The translations under genes and the position numbers were made by a program. The notes beneath the pieces were generated by a model. The model was not told the origin of the DNA, made no database searches, and saw only the letters and a program-made list of their open reading frames with translations. DNA of 60,000 nt from Strigamia acuminata (lineage: Eukaryota; Arthropoda; Chilopoda; Geophilomorpha; Linotaeniidae): the NCBI GenBank assembly GCA_949358305.1, contig OX442315.1:9080427-9140426 (forward strand), written 5' to 3'. Of the stretch, positions 1 through 10,493 are shown piece after piece; within the stretch, counting starts at the first letter, position 1; each line of letters opens with the position of its first letter.

Positions 1-2880
1 GTCCTCGCAATGCCTGGGTGGCCGGACAGTGGATGTCCGTGCATCAACCAAATGATTTTATAAATCAATTTTCTTGGCACAACAACTTTAAGTGCCCTAC
101 CATCCTCTCCCAATTCATCGGTGGAGGTAGGATGATAATGGAGTAGCATATCTTCTTCAATGAGATAAGTACTCGCGTGTCTTTCAAAGTTTCTTCTTTG
201 AAGACGAGTTACTATGTAACTTGGATATTGCTTGTTTAGCAAGTAATTGCGAATATGTTGGCAAAATTCGTCTGCTTTTTGCGCTGCAATAATGTCATCT
301 CTCGTTGGAGGATCACATTCTAATTGCTTCGCAATTTTAGCTGCAAATGCTTTAATTAAAACATTTGTTGTTGGCAGCTCGAATTTTTTAGCCATCATAG
401 CTCTTAATTCGACGTCAGGGGTTCCTGACGGATCATGCATGTTAATACAAAAATTAATTAATGCTTGATCGTCGTCATTAACTATTATTGACTTGGGTAA
501 TTCGTTCAATTTTCCCATTTGCCAACTTCGGCAAGGAGATGGACAATATGATAATAAATCATCATTATCGCCATCGTCTTCTGGTTCGTCAGGTGCGCTG
601 ACAGGTGCACGTGACAATGCGTCTGCTATTACATTTAGCGGACCTTTGACGTATTGTATTTCGAACGAATACGCCATCAGCTCCATTTGCCAACGAGCTA
701 ATCTGCCCGACGGGTCAGATAACGACATCAACCACTTAAGTGCTTGGTGATCCGTTTGTACAGTGAATGTAGTGTACTCTAAGTATGGGCGAAATTTGCG
801 TAATCCCCATACTACTGCGAGACATTCTAATTCTGTCACAGTATAATTCTTTTCAGCGGGTTGCAAGCTTCTGCTTGCATACACGCATGGCATTTCGACT
901 TCTTGGCCATCCACAATTTTCTTTTGTGTAAGGGCTGCACCCAACCCTTGTTTACTGGCGTCAGTATGAACAATAAATGGCATGTACAAGTCAGGCATCT
1001 TCATTGTTTCAGCATTCGTAAGCAAGTCTTTTATTGCGTCGAATGCTGCCTGATGATGCAGTTCCCAATCGAACTCCGCATCTTTCTTCAAGAGAGGCCT
1101 TAGTGGTTCTGCCACTGTGGCCAAATTCTTGATTAGGCGGTGAAAGAAATTCACCATGCCTAGAAATCTTTGTAATTCCTTAAGATTGGTAGGAGCCGGA
1201 AATTGCGTAATTGCAGCGACTTTTTTAGGGTCTACTGCAAGTCCTTCTACTCCTACTTTGTAGCCTAGAAAAATTAATTCCTTTTTACAGAGATGCGTCT
1301 TGCCAGGGTGCGCATGTAAATTAGCTTCTGCCAATTTTTTTAAACACTATATCTAAATGTTTAATGTGTTCTTCGAACGATTTGGATACAACAATTATGT
1401 CATCCAAATATGCCCATGCAAATTTTCTGTAAACGTCACCCAAAACCTTTTCCATCAATTCTTGGAAAGTAGTTGGTGCGTTTACTAATCCGAAAGGCAT
1501 GACTAAAAACATTAGTCTTCCCATTGGGCTCCAGAAGGCAGTTTTTTCTCTGTCTTCAGGGCGCAATTCTATCTGCCAATATCCCTTGGTCAGATCTATA
1601 GTACTGACCCACTCGAATTCTCCGATTTCTCGCAGAATTTCCTCAATTGTTGGCATTTGAGGTGGGTTGTACTTAGTATGTGTATTGATGGGGCGAAAAT
1701 CAATGCACAAGCGTGGGTCGTTTCCTGGTCGCATGACTAGGACTGGCCGCATTCCGTAATCGCCTTCAGCTTTGACGACTACGCCTTTGTCAATCATGTC
1801 TTGACAAAGTTGTCTGATTATTTCCCTTTTTTGAGGGTTTATGCTCTTAAAGGGGACACGGATGGGTTTCTCCGTGTCAAGCTCAATTTTGTGCTTAACC
1901 AGGTGTGTTTTACCTGGATCTTTAGAAATAATCCTTTTATGTTTGGATAACATCTTTTCTAATAATTTGGATTGCTCCAAATTTAAGTTAGCTTCTTCGA
2001 CTAACTTTTGGATGAAATTCTCTTCATCAATTTTGCCTTGAGTTACACTTGCAGCGTAAGCTTTTGCAAAGGTCATAAATGAGGAATCGGGTTCCTCTAT
2101 TTTCTCCAAATAACGTTCCAGCAACGCTTGCGGAATGTAGGGTAAATCTGCATCCACAGGTTGCGTGAAATTCCAAGACATCGTCTGTGGATTAGGTTGG
2201 ATTTTTAATTTATTCATAAAATCGCAACCCAATAGTACCATTGGATACTTATTTGGTATTACGATGAACGGATGACGTAACGTGCCATGTGTCCATCGAA
2301 ATGAAAGATGGATGGTTCCATCTGGAGTGACTTCTTCACTTGCCGTCGTAACTCTGACACCAGGTCCGATAGGTCGTAGATATTTTTCTAGACCTAATTG
2401 ATTAATAACTGAAGTGGCTAGGAAGCTTTTATTTGCTCCTGAGTCCAACATTCCGGTTATTACACCTTTTAACGTTTCTAACTTTAACGTCGGAAGGTCT
2501 TGGCTGTTTGGTATTCCAGCCACTTTGCACTCGAACTTGCACAATTTATGAGGAATTGTAATTGGAGGCTCCAAAGGCAATTCATCTAATAACTCATTGG
2601 TATCAAGAGTTGTAGTTGCAAATAACTTAATGCATTCCTCAATTCCAGGTGTCTCTGGAACTGAGCTTGGTCTATCGTCTTTAACTTCGACTTTATCTTG
2701 AATATTGGAAGTGTCTTCTTCAGTCGGGGTTTCGCCGACAATCTCCTTTTTTACATCAAGAGATCCATTTTCTTTTAGTTCAGTTTGACGAATTAATTCA
2801 TCAATAATTTCTCCAACATCTTCCATTATCTTCAGATTTTCATTCTCTGATTCCGATTTCGGAGGTGACGCAGCGTCCAC
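1..2880 (-). pseudogene. Element 1 pol (protease-RT-RNase H-integrase start), frameshifted
   Basis: Polyprotein that would cleave Gag-Pol, copy the RNA and integrate the cDNA. The first reading frame (2880-1321) has an acidic N-terminal region, a retropepsin motif L-D-S-G-A-N near residue 147, and RT motifs including F-G-L-V-N-A-P and Y-L-D-D at about residue 497. It stops at 1321 just after Y-L-D-D because of a run of seven A on the coding strand (1335-1341). One fewer base would keep the frame. Beyond it the adjacent frame stays open to position 1 and holds RNase H (T-D-A-S near 965) and the His-rich start of the integrase zinc-binding domain (H-G-H-P at about 42). One indel, real or a sequencing error, is the simplest reading. 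Translation is expected from gag by -1 frameshifting. Confidence 0.87.
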
Positions 2881-2900
2881 TAGACCTGATGGATCTGCGT

Positions 2901-5900
2901 CTACAAGTTTTTTCGAAACATGTCAGTTATGATCTTGACTGCTTTTTCAAACTCAGCTGTTGACACTGGTTTGTCCTTTTTAGAGGAAGGGCAGTCTTTT
3001 TGCCAATGTCCTAATTTTTTGCATAAATTGCATGGATCAGTGGCAGGCGATTTCTTTTTCGTTGCTGCTGGCGAGGCAGAACGAGAACGAGCGTCAGACC
3101 GGCGCTCTGGCGACACCGCGGGTGATTTTGAATTCCTTTCAGTATTCACCTTTGATGCGTCAAATGAAACATTTTTTGGTTTCATTTTTGGCTTCCATTT
3201 GCCTGCAACGGGGTTATTTTTTGCTAACAGCGCCGCTGCTTTGGCTAATAAAGCCAACGTCTCGTCTCCCGTTTCCTCCTCCTCTTCAGCTTCTTCAGCT
3301 TCAGATGGCGGAGTTTCAGCTTCAGTTATATTGGCGTGTAACTTAGGGACTGAATGAGGATTTTTGACGTCCTTTTTGGAAGATTCTTTTTTCGAACTCT
3401 TCTCATCCACTTCGTCTAGAAAGTCTTCGTAACTAGGTGGCTGCAACAATTTCAAACCATTAAAGGTTTCATTGTTTTGCTCAGCGAGTCTTTTCTCTCG
3501 TTTTAAGTACGCTGACCTTTCGGCTTCTGTAAGATAAGCTTTGTACTTTTCGTCAATGCGCAATTGATTGACTTCCATGAACTCGTTTAACTCGGAGAAT
3601 TTCCCCGGGTCGGGAGCGTCCGACATCATCAGAATATTTTTACTATATTCTGTGAGGCCAGCTCTAAACTGATCATCTGCTGTTGCATCAGTAACAGCAT
3701 GTGGCATTCTGCCAAGCAGATTCTCTGCTCTTAGCATGTACGAATGTAAGCTTTCGCCTTTTCGTTGCTTAAGACATCTCCAGAGCGTTTTGATGTCTTC
3801 GCTCGATTCACCAAATTTAAACATAAATTGTTTAACGAAGTCATCCCACTTCGTGAAGTCTTTCCTGCGAAACCACTCCTTGACACCGCCAACTAGTATT
3901 CTTGGTACTAGATGGGCCAATGCACCTTCACAGCTAAAACTGTGAACTTTGCCTAGTTCGAATATTTCCAGCAAGAGGTTTGACCCTGCTTGCCAATTTC
4001 CATTATAGGCATGTGGGATAACTCGATCCCATCTAATGAACTTTTCATCTGTTGTTTGATGAGTCCATTTATCAGAAGTAAATTCACTTATTTTTTGCAA
4101 AATAATTTTATCCCTTCTGCTTTTTCGCTGTTGTTGAGCATTTTGCCTCAACAACTGGTCAATCTCATCTTTCGTGTAAAAATCGGGTCTTTGAGTTCTA
4201 CTACGTGTTCTGTGACGAGATCGCCCTCTCACACTGGGACGTGAGGAATCTGTATCTGACGCAGATTCATGATTCGGATTTGGCGGCGGATCAGGGTCCG
4301 GAGGATCGTCGCCATCTGGCGGACGACGGTCTCCATTTGGTGGTCCCCTTCCATTTCGATTGCCATTCGAATTGTGGTCACGTGAGTGGCCACCTCCATG
4401 TCCATCTGAACTATCTCCACCTGGTGGGTCACCACCTGGCGGATTTCCACGGTATCTCGGCCCATCACGGATGTCGTTATGACAATCGCGTTTTGGTGAG
4501 CCTTCTCGCGGATTATCGTGTGACCGTCCACGATCGTGTGGTTTCTCACGTTCTTTATTTTTTCTCTCTAGCAATCCGATTAATCGGTCACTATTGCTAA
4601 AGAATCGATCCGAATTTTGCGGAACGTTTGGGGAATGATATTCGGTCGGGTCTGGTTGTCGCTTTCGCTTTTTGCGACTGTGATGACTATTGCGGCTTCC
4701 ACGACTACTGCGTGAGTCATCACTGTCAGTCCAACTTGATTGTCGACTGACTTTTGGTTTAGTTGACGTTAAATCAATCAACTCAGGTGATTTGGAAGCA
4801 CCTTTTTGCAAAACTGGGGCTGGCTTTGCAAAATTATCTTCACCGCAAACGTCTTGTACTTTTTGTACGACTACTGCAAAGTTCTCTTGCACCGTCAATA
4901 GATCTGCGCGAAGAATTTCGTTTTCACGAGCTTGCGCAGCTAAGTCGGCACGTAATAACTGCTCTGCAGTACTTTGACTTTTGGCGGCTTGACCAGCATC
5001 AATTACTGACTGCTGTCGAGCGAGAAATACTTCATTTTCTCGTTGTGCTAATCTCTTAGCTCTTGCTGCTTGTTCTGCAGCATAATTCTCGTAATTTTGA
5101 GAAGTGGAGGGAATTACTTCCCTCGCTCGAACTGGGGCGGTTAGTTCGGCAGTCATTAAATTTGTGTTGGCTTCTCGCAAATTTGCGTTGGCCAATCTCA
5201 AATTATCATTAGCAATTTCTAAATCTTTTTGTGCTTGATTTAGTTGCTCGAGCCTTTGTTGTTGCTCTTCGTCAGTAATTAGCCAGGAAGCTTTTTCCTG
5301 CTCTAATTGTAACAACTTAACATGGTCATTCGCACGTTGTTGTTTTAGTTCGGCATTTTGCTGATGCATTTCTGCATGCATTCGCTCGAACTCTGCTTGC
5401 AAGCTTGTTCTGACGATTTCAACGTCTTTTTGGCTTTGTTTGCGAACCATAGCTTTGTGGATTTGTTCCACAGTCATTTCGCTAGTGACTTTTACTCCCT
5501 CGAGCCTAGCTTGCTCACGGAGTGCGTCCATCATGGTGACACGCACGGGAGAATGAGAAACTTCCATATTGGAGTTCTCAGAATCTTGTTGTGCTGCACC
5601 TTGAACCGGTGATGAATTCAGCGAGTGCTCTGCACTTGATGATTGAATTCGTAAATTCAAATCATCGTTTTGCGACTTGGAACGGCCACTTCCAGTTGGA
5701 TTGTTTAAGTCCAACTGGCCGCTTGGCGGGGATGGCTGTTGTCGCTCCAACGCTTGCGTGAATTCATTCACGATTAACTGTGCCGAGTTACAGTTAGCTG
5801 TTTGATCCATGGCTTCAAACAGTTCTTGTGACTCAGTCACTTCTTGATCCACGACTGGTAGATCGATGGCCACTCGTCTCTTCGCCGGCCTTCCTCTCGG

Positions 5901-5924
5901 TCTCTTTTCACTTGGAGTCGCCAT
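2901..5924 (-). CDS. gag: Element 1 Gag with AT-hook-like N-terminus and zinc knuckle
   Basis: Structural protein of the retrotransposon particle, 1007 residues, long for a gypsy Gag. The ATG at 5924 is followed within 20 codons by a basic R-P-R-G-R-P-A-K-R-R stretch that matches the AT-hook core R-G-R-P. Residues about 170-340 are rich in Q, E, A, L and N and look coiled-coil. Residues 390-620 are Ser/Arg/Asp/Pro/Gly-rich and disordered, with S-R dipeptides. The retrotransposon capsid-like region is near 640-790 (W-F-R-R-K-D-F-T-K-W). A CCHC knuckle C-x2-C-x4-H-x4-C lies at about 964. The stop at 2901-2903 comes one codon after a slippery heptamer. Capsid and knuckle assignments are firm; the DNA-binding role of the basic motif is inference. 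Confidence 0.92.
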   Translation of the reverse strand: MATPSEKRPRGRPAKRRVAIDLPVVDQEVTESQELFEAMDQTANCNSAQLIVNEFTQALERQQPSPPSGQLDLNNPTGSGRSKSQNDDLNLRIQSSSAEHSLNSSPVQGAAQQDSENSNMEVSHSPVRVTMMDALREQARLEGVKVTSEMTVEQIHKAMVRKQSQKDVEIVRTSLQAEFERMHAEMHQQNAELKQQRANDHVKLLQLEQEKASWLITDEEQQQRLEQLNQAQKDLEIANDNLRLANANLREANTNLMTAELTAPVRAREVIPSTSQNYENYAAEQAARAKRLAQRENEVFLARQQSVIDAGQAAKSQSTAEQLLRADLAAQARENEILRADLLTVQENFAVVVQKVQDVCGEDNFAKPAPVLQKGASKSPELIDLTSTKPKVSRQSSWTDSDDSRSSRGSRNSHHSRKKRKRQPDPTEYHSPNVPQNSDRFFSNSDRLIGLLERKNKEREKPHDRGRSHDNPREGSPKRDCHNDIRDGPRYRGNPPGGDPPGGDSSDGHGGGHSRDHNSNGNRNGRGPPNGDRRPPDGDDPPDPDPPPNPNHESASDTDSSRPSVRGRSRHRTRSRTQRPDFYTKDEIDQLLRQNAQQQRKSRRDKIILQKISEFTSDKWTHQTTDEKFIRWDRVIPHAYNGNWQAGSNLLLEIFELGKVHSFSCEGALAHLVPRILVGGVKEWFRRKDFTKWDDFVKQFMFKFGESSEDIKTLWRCLKQRKGESLHSYMLRAENLLGRMPHAVTDATADDQFRAGLTEYSKNILMMSDAPDPGKFSELNEFMEVNQLRIDEKYKAYLTEAERSAYLKREKRLAEQNNETFNGLKLLQPPSYEDFLDEVDEKSSKKESSKKDVKNPHSVPKLHANITEAETPPSEAEEAEEEEETGDETLALLAKAAALLAKNNPVAGKWKPKMKPKNVSFDASKVNTERNSKSPAVSPERRSDARSRSASPAATKKKSPATDPCNLCKKLGHWQKDCPSSKKDKPVSTAEFEKAVKIITDMFRKNL
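2907..2913 (-). promoter_or_regulatory. Putative -1 ribosomal frameshift site, element 1 gag/pol
   Basis: On the coding strand the gag codons read AAA AAC TTG TAG, preceded by A, giving the heptamer A-AAA-AAC. This is a canonical X-XXY-YYZ slippery site. Shifting -1 leaves the frame open from CTT straight into the pol frame. No downstream pseudoknot was modelled. Confidence 0.72.
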
Positions 5925-6018
5925 TTTTCAAATGAAGACAAAGAAAGGATAGAGAAGAAAGATAAGCAAGATAAAAATGGCGGGTAAATTTTAAACTATC
6001 AAAATTTATACAATGACT

Positions 6019-6036
6019 ATCCCGGACGGGCCCCCA
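6019..6036 (-). other. Primer binding site, tRNA-Pro type (element 1)
   Basis: Two bases inside the LTR the minus strand reads TGGGGGCCCGTCCGGGAT. This is the complement of a tRNA-Pro 3' end including CCA, with one possible mismatch to the common eukaryotic form. It primes minus-strand cDNA and fixes the LTR end at 6039. Confidence 0.8.
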
Positions 6037-6038
6037 CG

Positions 6039-6997
6039 TGCTGCGATCCGGGTTTTTATCCACTTAATTTCTAATAAATTAAGCAGAAACCGCAGGTGAA
6101 TGCTTTACAAGACTTATATCGCGGCCGAAACTTGTCTAGGGTTAAGTTTACGGAAATAGGAATAAAAAGACAGTTTATTATGGTAATAAAAATCACACAA
6201 ATGTTTTATTCGATAAATTACAATATATACTAATTATGATTATGAATATCACAGAATAAAATGAGCGGGAAACAATGAAACAAAGGAAGGGCTTGCAACG
6301 ACTGTTGCAAGCTACAAAGCGTCAGAAATGGCGCTTAAACAACTTGAAGTTGTTAGGCGAAGGCAAATTGTCTTCGTTCTACGAACTCACGAACGATGGT
6401 CGAAGACGATGGTTCTCGTGGGCTCCTTCTACGGCTCGTGCGACGGCTCGGCGGCGGTGGTTGACGGCTGTAGGCGTCCGGCTTTCGTACGATGGCGGTG
6501 GCTGTCGTTCGCGCAACAGCGACGGCGATGGTTCACGATCGTCGGGAATCTTCTCTTCTCGATTGCTGGAATTAGCGACGGCTAATTCAAGCAGGATTGC
6601 TGGCTTTGTGCGTTTGATACACAAAGATAGCAGGTGAAACTGAGTTACAACGGTCCTCTATCAATACTTTTCTTTCAGGAGCAAAAGCAGTGATGTTGAG
6701 GTTGTTGTTGTATTTTTCAGAGTCCCGATTTGAGCCAAGACGCGAGCCCAGCACGCTTCAATATTGCGCAGAAAACCTGCGCACTTAGCTCAAATGGGTG
6801 CAACTAGTGGTTATTACACCATATTGCACCATAACGGCTAATAACCGTTTTCACCCCGGACAACCTGGGGTGATATGTGCCTAGAGAGGATTTCTCCCCT
6901 CGGTCACATGATCTGACTTGGCGTGTGCCACAGTCAAATTAATTAGAAGATAATTAATTTAATCTTCTAAGTTGGTGAATATTTTGAGATCACCACA
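6039..6997 (-). repeat. 5' LTR of element 1 (959 bp)
   Basis: Bounded by TG/CA: on + it runs from TGCTGCGATCC, next to the primer site, to GATCACCACA, which abuts element 2 sequence. It resembles the LTR at 53,969-55,375 and the fragment at 28,293 in its ends (TGTGGTGA on one side, CGCAACA or CGCAGCA on the other) and in internal blocks. It has no host gene; open frames inside it are incidental. The left-hand partner is outside the window, so LTR divergence cannot be measured. Confidence 0.8.
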
Positions 6998-7585
6998 GTA
7001 ATTGTAATCCAATAAAACATTGGGTGGCTCCTGAATCCATTAAAGCATTATAGGTGAGTCCACCTATTGTTACTTTCATTCGGGGGTCGTCGATACTGTT
7101 TCCCAAACGTTTGATGTGTTCAACTACTTCAGCTCTCTTGAGCTGATGTTCTTTGACATATTTACGAAGTCTATGATGTCTAGATAATTTCGAGGAGATA
7201 TCTAAATTTTCCATCATTGCCTCCAAACTTTCGCATACTCCTCCACTAGAACTAGTGGTTTCCTCTCGAACAGGAGGATTTATAGCGCTTTCAATTATTG
7301 CATTCAAGGACTCTCGCCAAGATTCGTCCCCCTTATCCGCAGGAAAGAGGTCGTCATCGAATGATGTAAATGGATTTTCAGTCTCTTCCATCGAAAAAGG
7401 AGTGTTGGGATAAGGTTCCTTGAATACATACTTAGGATTTCTTTTCCTAGTTTTACGATTAGGTTGTTTAATTTCCTCATCTTGAATTACTAGTTTATTC
7501 AGAGTTTCGTTTAGAACATTTTCTATTTCAGAGGACAATGTACTACTCTGGTCTTTTAGGGGGTTTTCGGTAACCCCCTCTATTA
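6998..7585 (-). pseudogene. Element 2 pol, N-terminal fragment ending in the protease
   Basis: The frame entered by a -1 shift at 7586-7592 runs through an acidic leader to D-P-R-M-K-V-T-I-G-G and the protease active-site motif M-D-S-G-A-T-Q-C-F-I-G. It then hits the element 1 LTR at 6998 and meets a stop inside it. The matching stretch of element 3 has the same motif at about residue 148. RT, RNase H and integrase are missing from this side of the insertion. It should give no functional enzyme unless the outer element is spliced or completed elsewhere. Confidence 0.87.
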
Positions 7586-9694
7586 GTTTTTTGGGGCCGG
7601 TGGACCTTCAATCGCCAAAGGCGGAGTGGTTGCATTTTTTGGATCCAAAAATTTAGTGAATAAATCCGACATGGATTTTGTCATACTAGTTTGCATAGTA
7701 GTTTTGAAGTCTTCAAGTTTTTGGTCCAAAGATTCAGCGGTTACCCAATTTTGTCTCTGTCGTTTAAAAAGATCAGAGGTGGGATTGGTATTGGTATTAT
7801 TACCAGTACCTTGGGGTTTGTCCTGAACAAATTTTCTTTTTTGTAACAAAGGACATTCCCTCTTAAAGTGTCCTGGTTGATTGCAATGGAAACATTTTCC
7901 AGTTGCTTTCTCCGATAGGGCACATACCATGTTGTTGAATCCAACATCGTTTTCAAGATTGTCTGTCTCGTCAGATTCCATAGGTACAACTTCTGGTTCG
8001 GCGTTCAACGTCTGAGTAGATCGTATGAGTGGGCGCGAACTCCTGGCGTCTTTACCTCTTTGAGTATTTGACGGGACAGTTTCGTCCTCTTTATTGGCAA
8101 TAGTGTCCACACTAGCGTTTTGGGCTTCGAAAAGAGCCCTATTTTGTCGGACAAATTGAAATATGTCATTGAATGATTCTTCATAGAGACCTCTATCGAT
8201 TATTCGATTGTAACTAACTAAGTTCAAATTCTCGAGAAGAGTGGGAGCTTCATCTCTTTTTGAATAAGATCCTTGAGCTTGTTTAAATCTCAAAAGAAAT
8301 GTATAGAGTGGCTCTTCTGGGCCCTGGATTAAATTTTGAAGTTTTCGGGCTCGAGTGACAGGGATCATGTCAAACTCCGCCAAAAACAACTTTTCGAAAG
8401 TTTTCCAGTCAACAAATTTGTCGATGTTATCGGTATGCCATTCGTGGGCTATACCGGATAGATAAGTTGGTATTCTGCGTTTTACCATCTCATCCAGGGT
8501 TAAACCTTTAGCGACAGCGACGGTTTTGGCTGTGGCTAAAAATTTAGCCACTTCTTTCTGTTTCCCATCGAAAACAGGCATATCCTGACCTTTGAAAAAG
8601 GTTTTATTCGAATTGTTTGCATTATTATTTTGCTGTGCATTATTCTGCATAAATTGTTGTACTTGATGTGCACAATCAGTTTGAATATTTCGCACATAGG
8701 TAAGGATGGTTCCCAAGTCGTCGGTAGAAAATCTCGCTTGAGATGAACTACCAGCGGAGGATGCCGAACCAGAATTTTGTTCAAAATTGGGCAGATTTTC
8801 CTTAGGGACCTGATTGTCCTGGGGGATTTCTTTCCTTGGAGGAACATAATTCTCATGCTGTGTATGATTGCCAGATGGTACATGTTGTCCATGTGGAACA
8901 CTACTTTTATTTTGTACACGTTCTGGGGGTGTCTGATTTGAACGAGTCCTTCCCGCCGGTAAATTTTGAATAACGGGGGACGGTGAGATCGGATCGGATC
9001 TCCTTGGAGTTCGATTTGACACTCTTTTTGACTGCGTTGGGGGGACAAACTGTCCTTTCCCCGGTGTCGGGGGGACATAATGTCTATTTCCAGGTGTTGG
9101 AGTAGCATACTGTCTATGTCCCGAGTTTTGGGAGACATTTTGTCTATTCCCTGAAGTTTGGGGGATAAAACCCGAATTACTATTGTTAATCGTTCGATTA
9201 ACACTAGTCGATCTAGATCTTGGTTTGGCTAGATTTAAAGGACTATTAGAACTGGGTGTTCTTTGTCCAGAACTTTGTTGACTACGAGATCGGCTAAACG
9301 ATGGTTCGCGTACCATTCTATCGTTTATCTGTGGAGTCGACACTATCCGGGCTTGATATCCCAACCTTTTTTTAGGAGAGGGAAAGTCCAGTTTACGATT
9401 TGTGGGAATCGTTTTTCGTGGGGTTCGGTGTGAAGTCCGTGAATGCCAACTTTCATTTTCCGAACCTTCATCTTCATCAGGCCTAATTCTTTGATTTCTT
9501 TTCTCAAGTACGCGTACATGATTAACCGCTTCGGTTATGGTTTTGAAATCAGCCCGATTCAGATTATAGAGTTGACAGTACTCTGTCAAATCGTCCGGAA
9601 TTAAATCCGTTTGGTCTTCGAGTCGGACGTAACTATTTTCCAAGTTTTCCTCCTCGACTTCTCGTTCATTCATATGAATGTTTTCGTCAGACAT
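7583..9694 (-). CDS. gag: Element 2 Gag
   Basis: Capsid/nucleocapsid precursor, about 703 residues from the ATG at 9694 (first ATG; the frame is open 14 codons further upstream without an ATG). The N-terminus is acidic, followed by a long Ser/Arg/Pro/Gln-rich disordered section. That section includes five tandem decapeptide units near 9,010-9,165, with forms such as P-T-P-G-N-R-H-Y-V-P. The capsid-like region follows (P-V-F-D-G-K-Q to L-Y-T-F-L-L-R-F, about residues 370-500). A CCHC zinc knuckle C-x2-C-x4-H-x4-C lies near residue 600. It is closely similar in layout and motifs to the element 3 Gag. The stop TAA (7583-7585) directly follows the slippery heptamer. The gene looks intact although its element is truncated. 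Confidence 0.9.
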   Translation of the reverse strand: MSDENIHMNEREVEEENLENSYVRLEDQTDLIPDDLTEYCQLYNLNRADFKTITEAVNHVRVLEKRNQRIRPDEDEGSENESWHSRTSHRTPRKTIPTNRKLDFPSPKKRLGYQARIVSTPQINDRMVREPSFSRSRSQQSSGQRTPSSNSPLNLAKPRSRSTSVNRTINNSNSGFIPQTSGNRQNVSQNSGHRQYATPTPGNRHYVPPTPGKGQFVPPTQSKRVSNRTPRRSDPISPSPVIQNLPAGRTRSNQTPPERVQNKSSVPHGQHVPSGNHTQHENYVPPRKEIPQDNQVPKENLPNFEQNSGSASSAGSSSQARFSTDDLGTILTYVRNIQTDCAHQVQQFMQNNAQQNNNANNSNKTFFKGQDMPVFDGKQKEVAKFLATAKTVAVAKGLTLDEMVKRRIPTYLSGIAHEWHTDNIDKFVDWKTFEKLFLAEFDMIPVTRARKLQNLIQGPEEPLYTFLLRFKQAQGSYSKRDEAPTLLENLNLVSYNRIIDRGLYEESFNDIFQFVRQNRALFEAQNASVDTIANKEDETVPSNTQRGKDARSSRPLIRSTQTLNAEPEVVPMESDETDNLENDVGFNNMVCALSEKATGKCFHCNQPGHFKRECPLLQKRKFVQDKPQGTGNNTNTNPTSDLFKRQRQNWVTAESLDQKLEDFKTTMQTSMTKSMSDLFTKFLDPKNATTPPLAIEGPPAPKN
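7586..7592 (-). promoter_or_regulatory. Putative -1 ribosomal frameshift site, element 2
   Basis: The coding strand reads A-AAA-AAC immediately before the gag stop TAA. A -1 slip continues as CTA ATA GAG GGG GTT into the pol frame. The same heptamer sits in the same place in elements 1 and 3. Confidence 0.75.
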
Positions 9695-10473
9695 AATACA
9701 AGTTTTAAATTCTTTATTACTAAAGAACGATAACACACTTTATAAAAATACACTTCAATACACTTTGATAAGGTTAAGTTTAAACTCCACGTGGTGGTTA
9801 AACGTGTTAAACTATCGACAAACTTTAAACAATCAAATGAATCCTACTACAAGTAAACTAGCGTCGGGTGAGAATGCGCTTTAAACTATTTGTTAAAATA
9901 ATAGATGAAATACACTTAACTTTAGCTGGTTTACGGCGTGGAAAATTCGAATCGGAACTGAACGGGACGGCGTGGTCAAGATGGCTACTGGAACACGTGT
10001 CTGCAGGTCTGGTCTGGATACGAATGGTCGTCTGTAGTCTGGATCCGCGTGGCATCGAGGATCGATAATCCTTTAATCCCTCGATATTTGATTGGTGGAA
10101 AGTTATTTTATCCAATGATAAAATGGAAACTAATCCTTTATTTACAGTAGTTTTCTACCACGTCCGCACTTTGGTCTGGTCAATCTCATCGTTGATTGGA
10201 TATTCGGTTCGAAAATATTCAACTAACTTAGAAACTTTTTACCAGACCTTCCGTAAAAATTTAGAAAATAAATTTCTTCAATTTTCGAGTGTTTTACAAC
10301 ACAATGTAACATTCCCTTTAATGTCGGTTTTTCGTATGAATTCCAACATTTTAAAAGAAATTCTCCTACTTCGCAAAAGTAGGAATATATAAAATGTTTT
10401 GAAATGTTATAATCTTTATTTATCTCAATTTTCACTTTTATTTAAATTCGATAAATTTAAAACTGTGCAACCT

Positions 10474-10491
10474 ATCTCGGTGGGACCTCCA
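10474..10491 (-). other. Primer binding site, tRNA-Gln type (element 2)
   Basis: The minus strand reads TGGAGGTCCCACCGAGAT. It is complementary to the 3' end of tRNA-Gln (…ATCTCGGTGGGACCT plus CCA) and starts two bases inside the LTR. The same 18 bases occur in element 3. Confidence 0.85.
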
Positions 10492-10493
10492 CG

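Larger units (their letters stand above)
1..6997 (-). mobile_element. Ty3/gypsy retrotransposon, element 1 (3' part outside window)
   Basis: Minus-strand LTR retrotransposon. Reading right to left it has a 5' LTR (6997-6039), a tRNA-Pro primer site, a 1007-codon gag, and a pol with protease, reverse transcriptase, RNase H and the start of integrase, where the window ends. The order protease-RT-RNase H-integrase defines Ty3/gypsy. It lies inside element 2: at 6997/6998 its LTR abuts the truncated element 2 protease coding sequence. The matching 3' LTR and target duplication lie off the left edge. A homopolymer frameshift in pol (1335-1341) means this copy as written is not autonomous. Confidence 0.9.

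Noticed and set aside
6275-6637. Arg-rich open frames on both strands
   Set aside because: Inside the element 1 LTR and not conserved in the related solo LTR.
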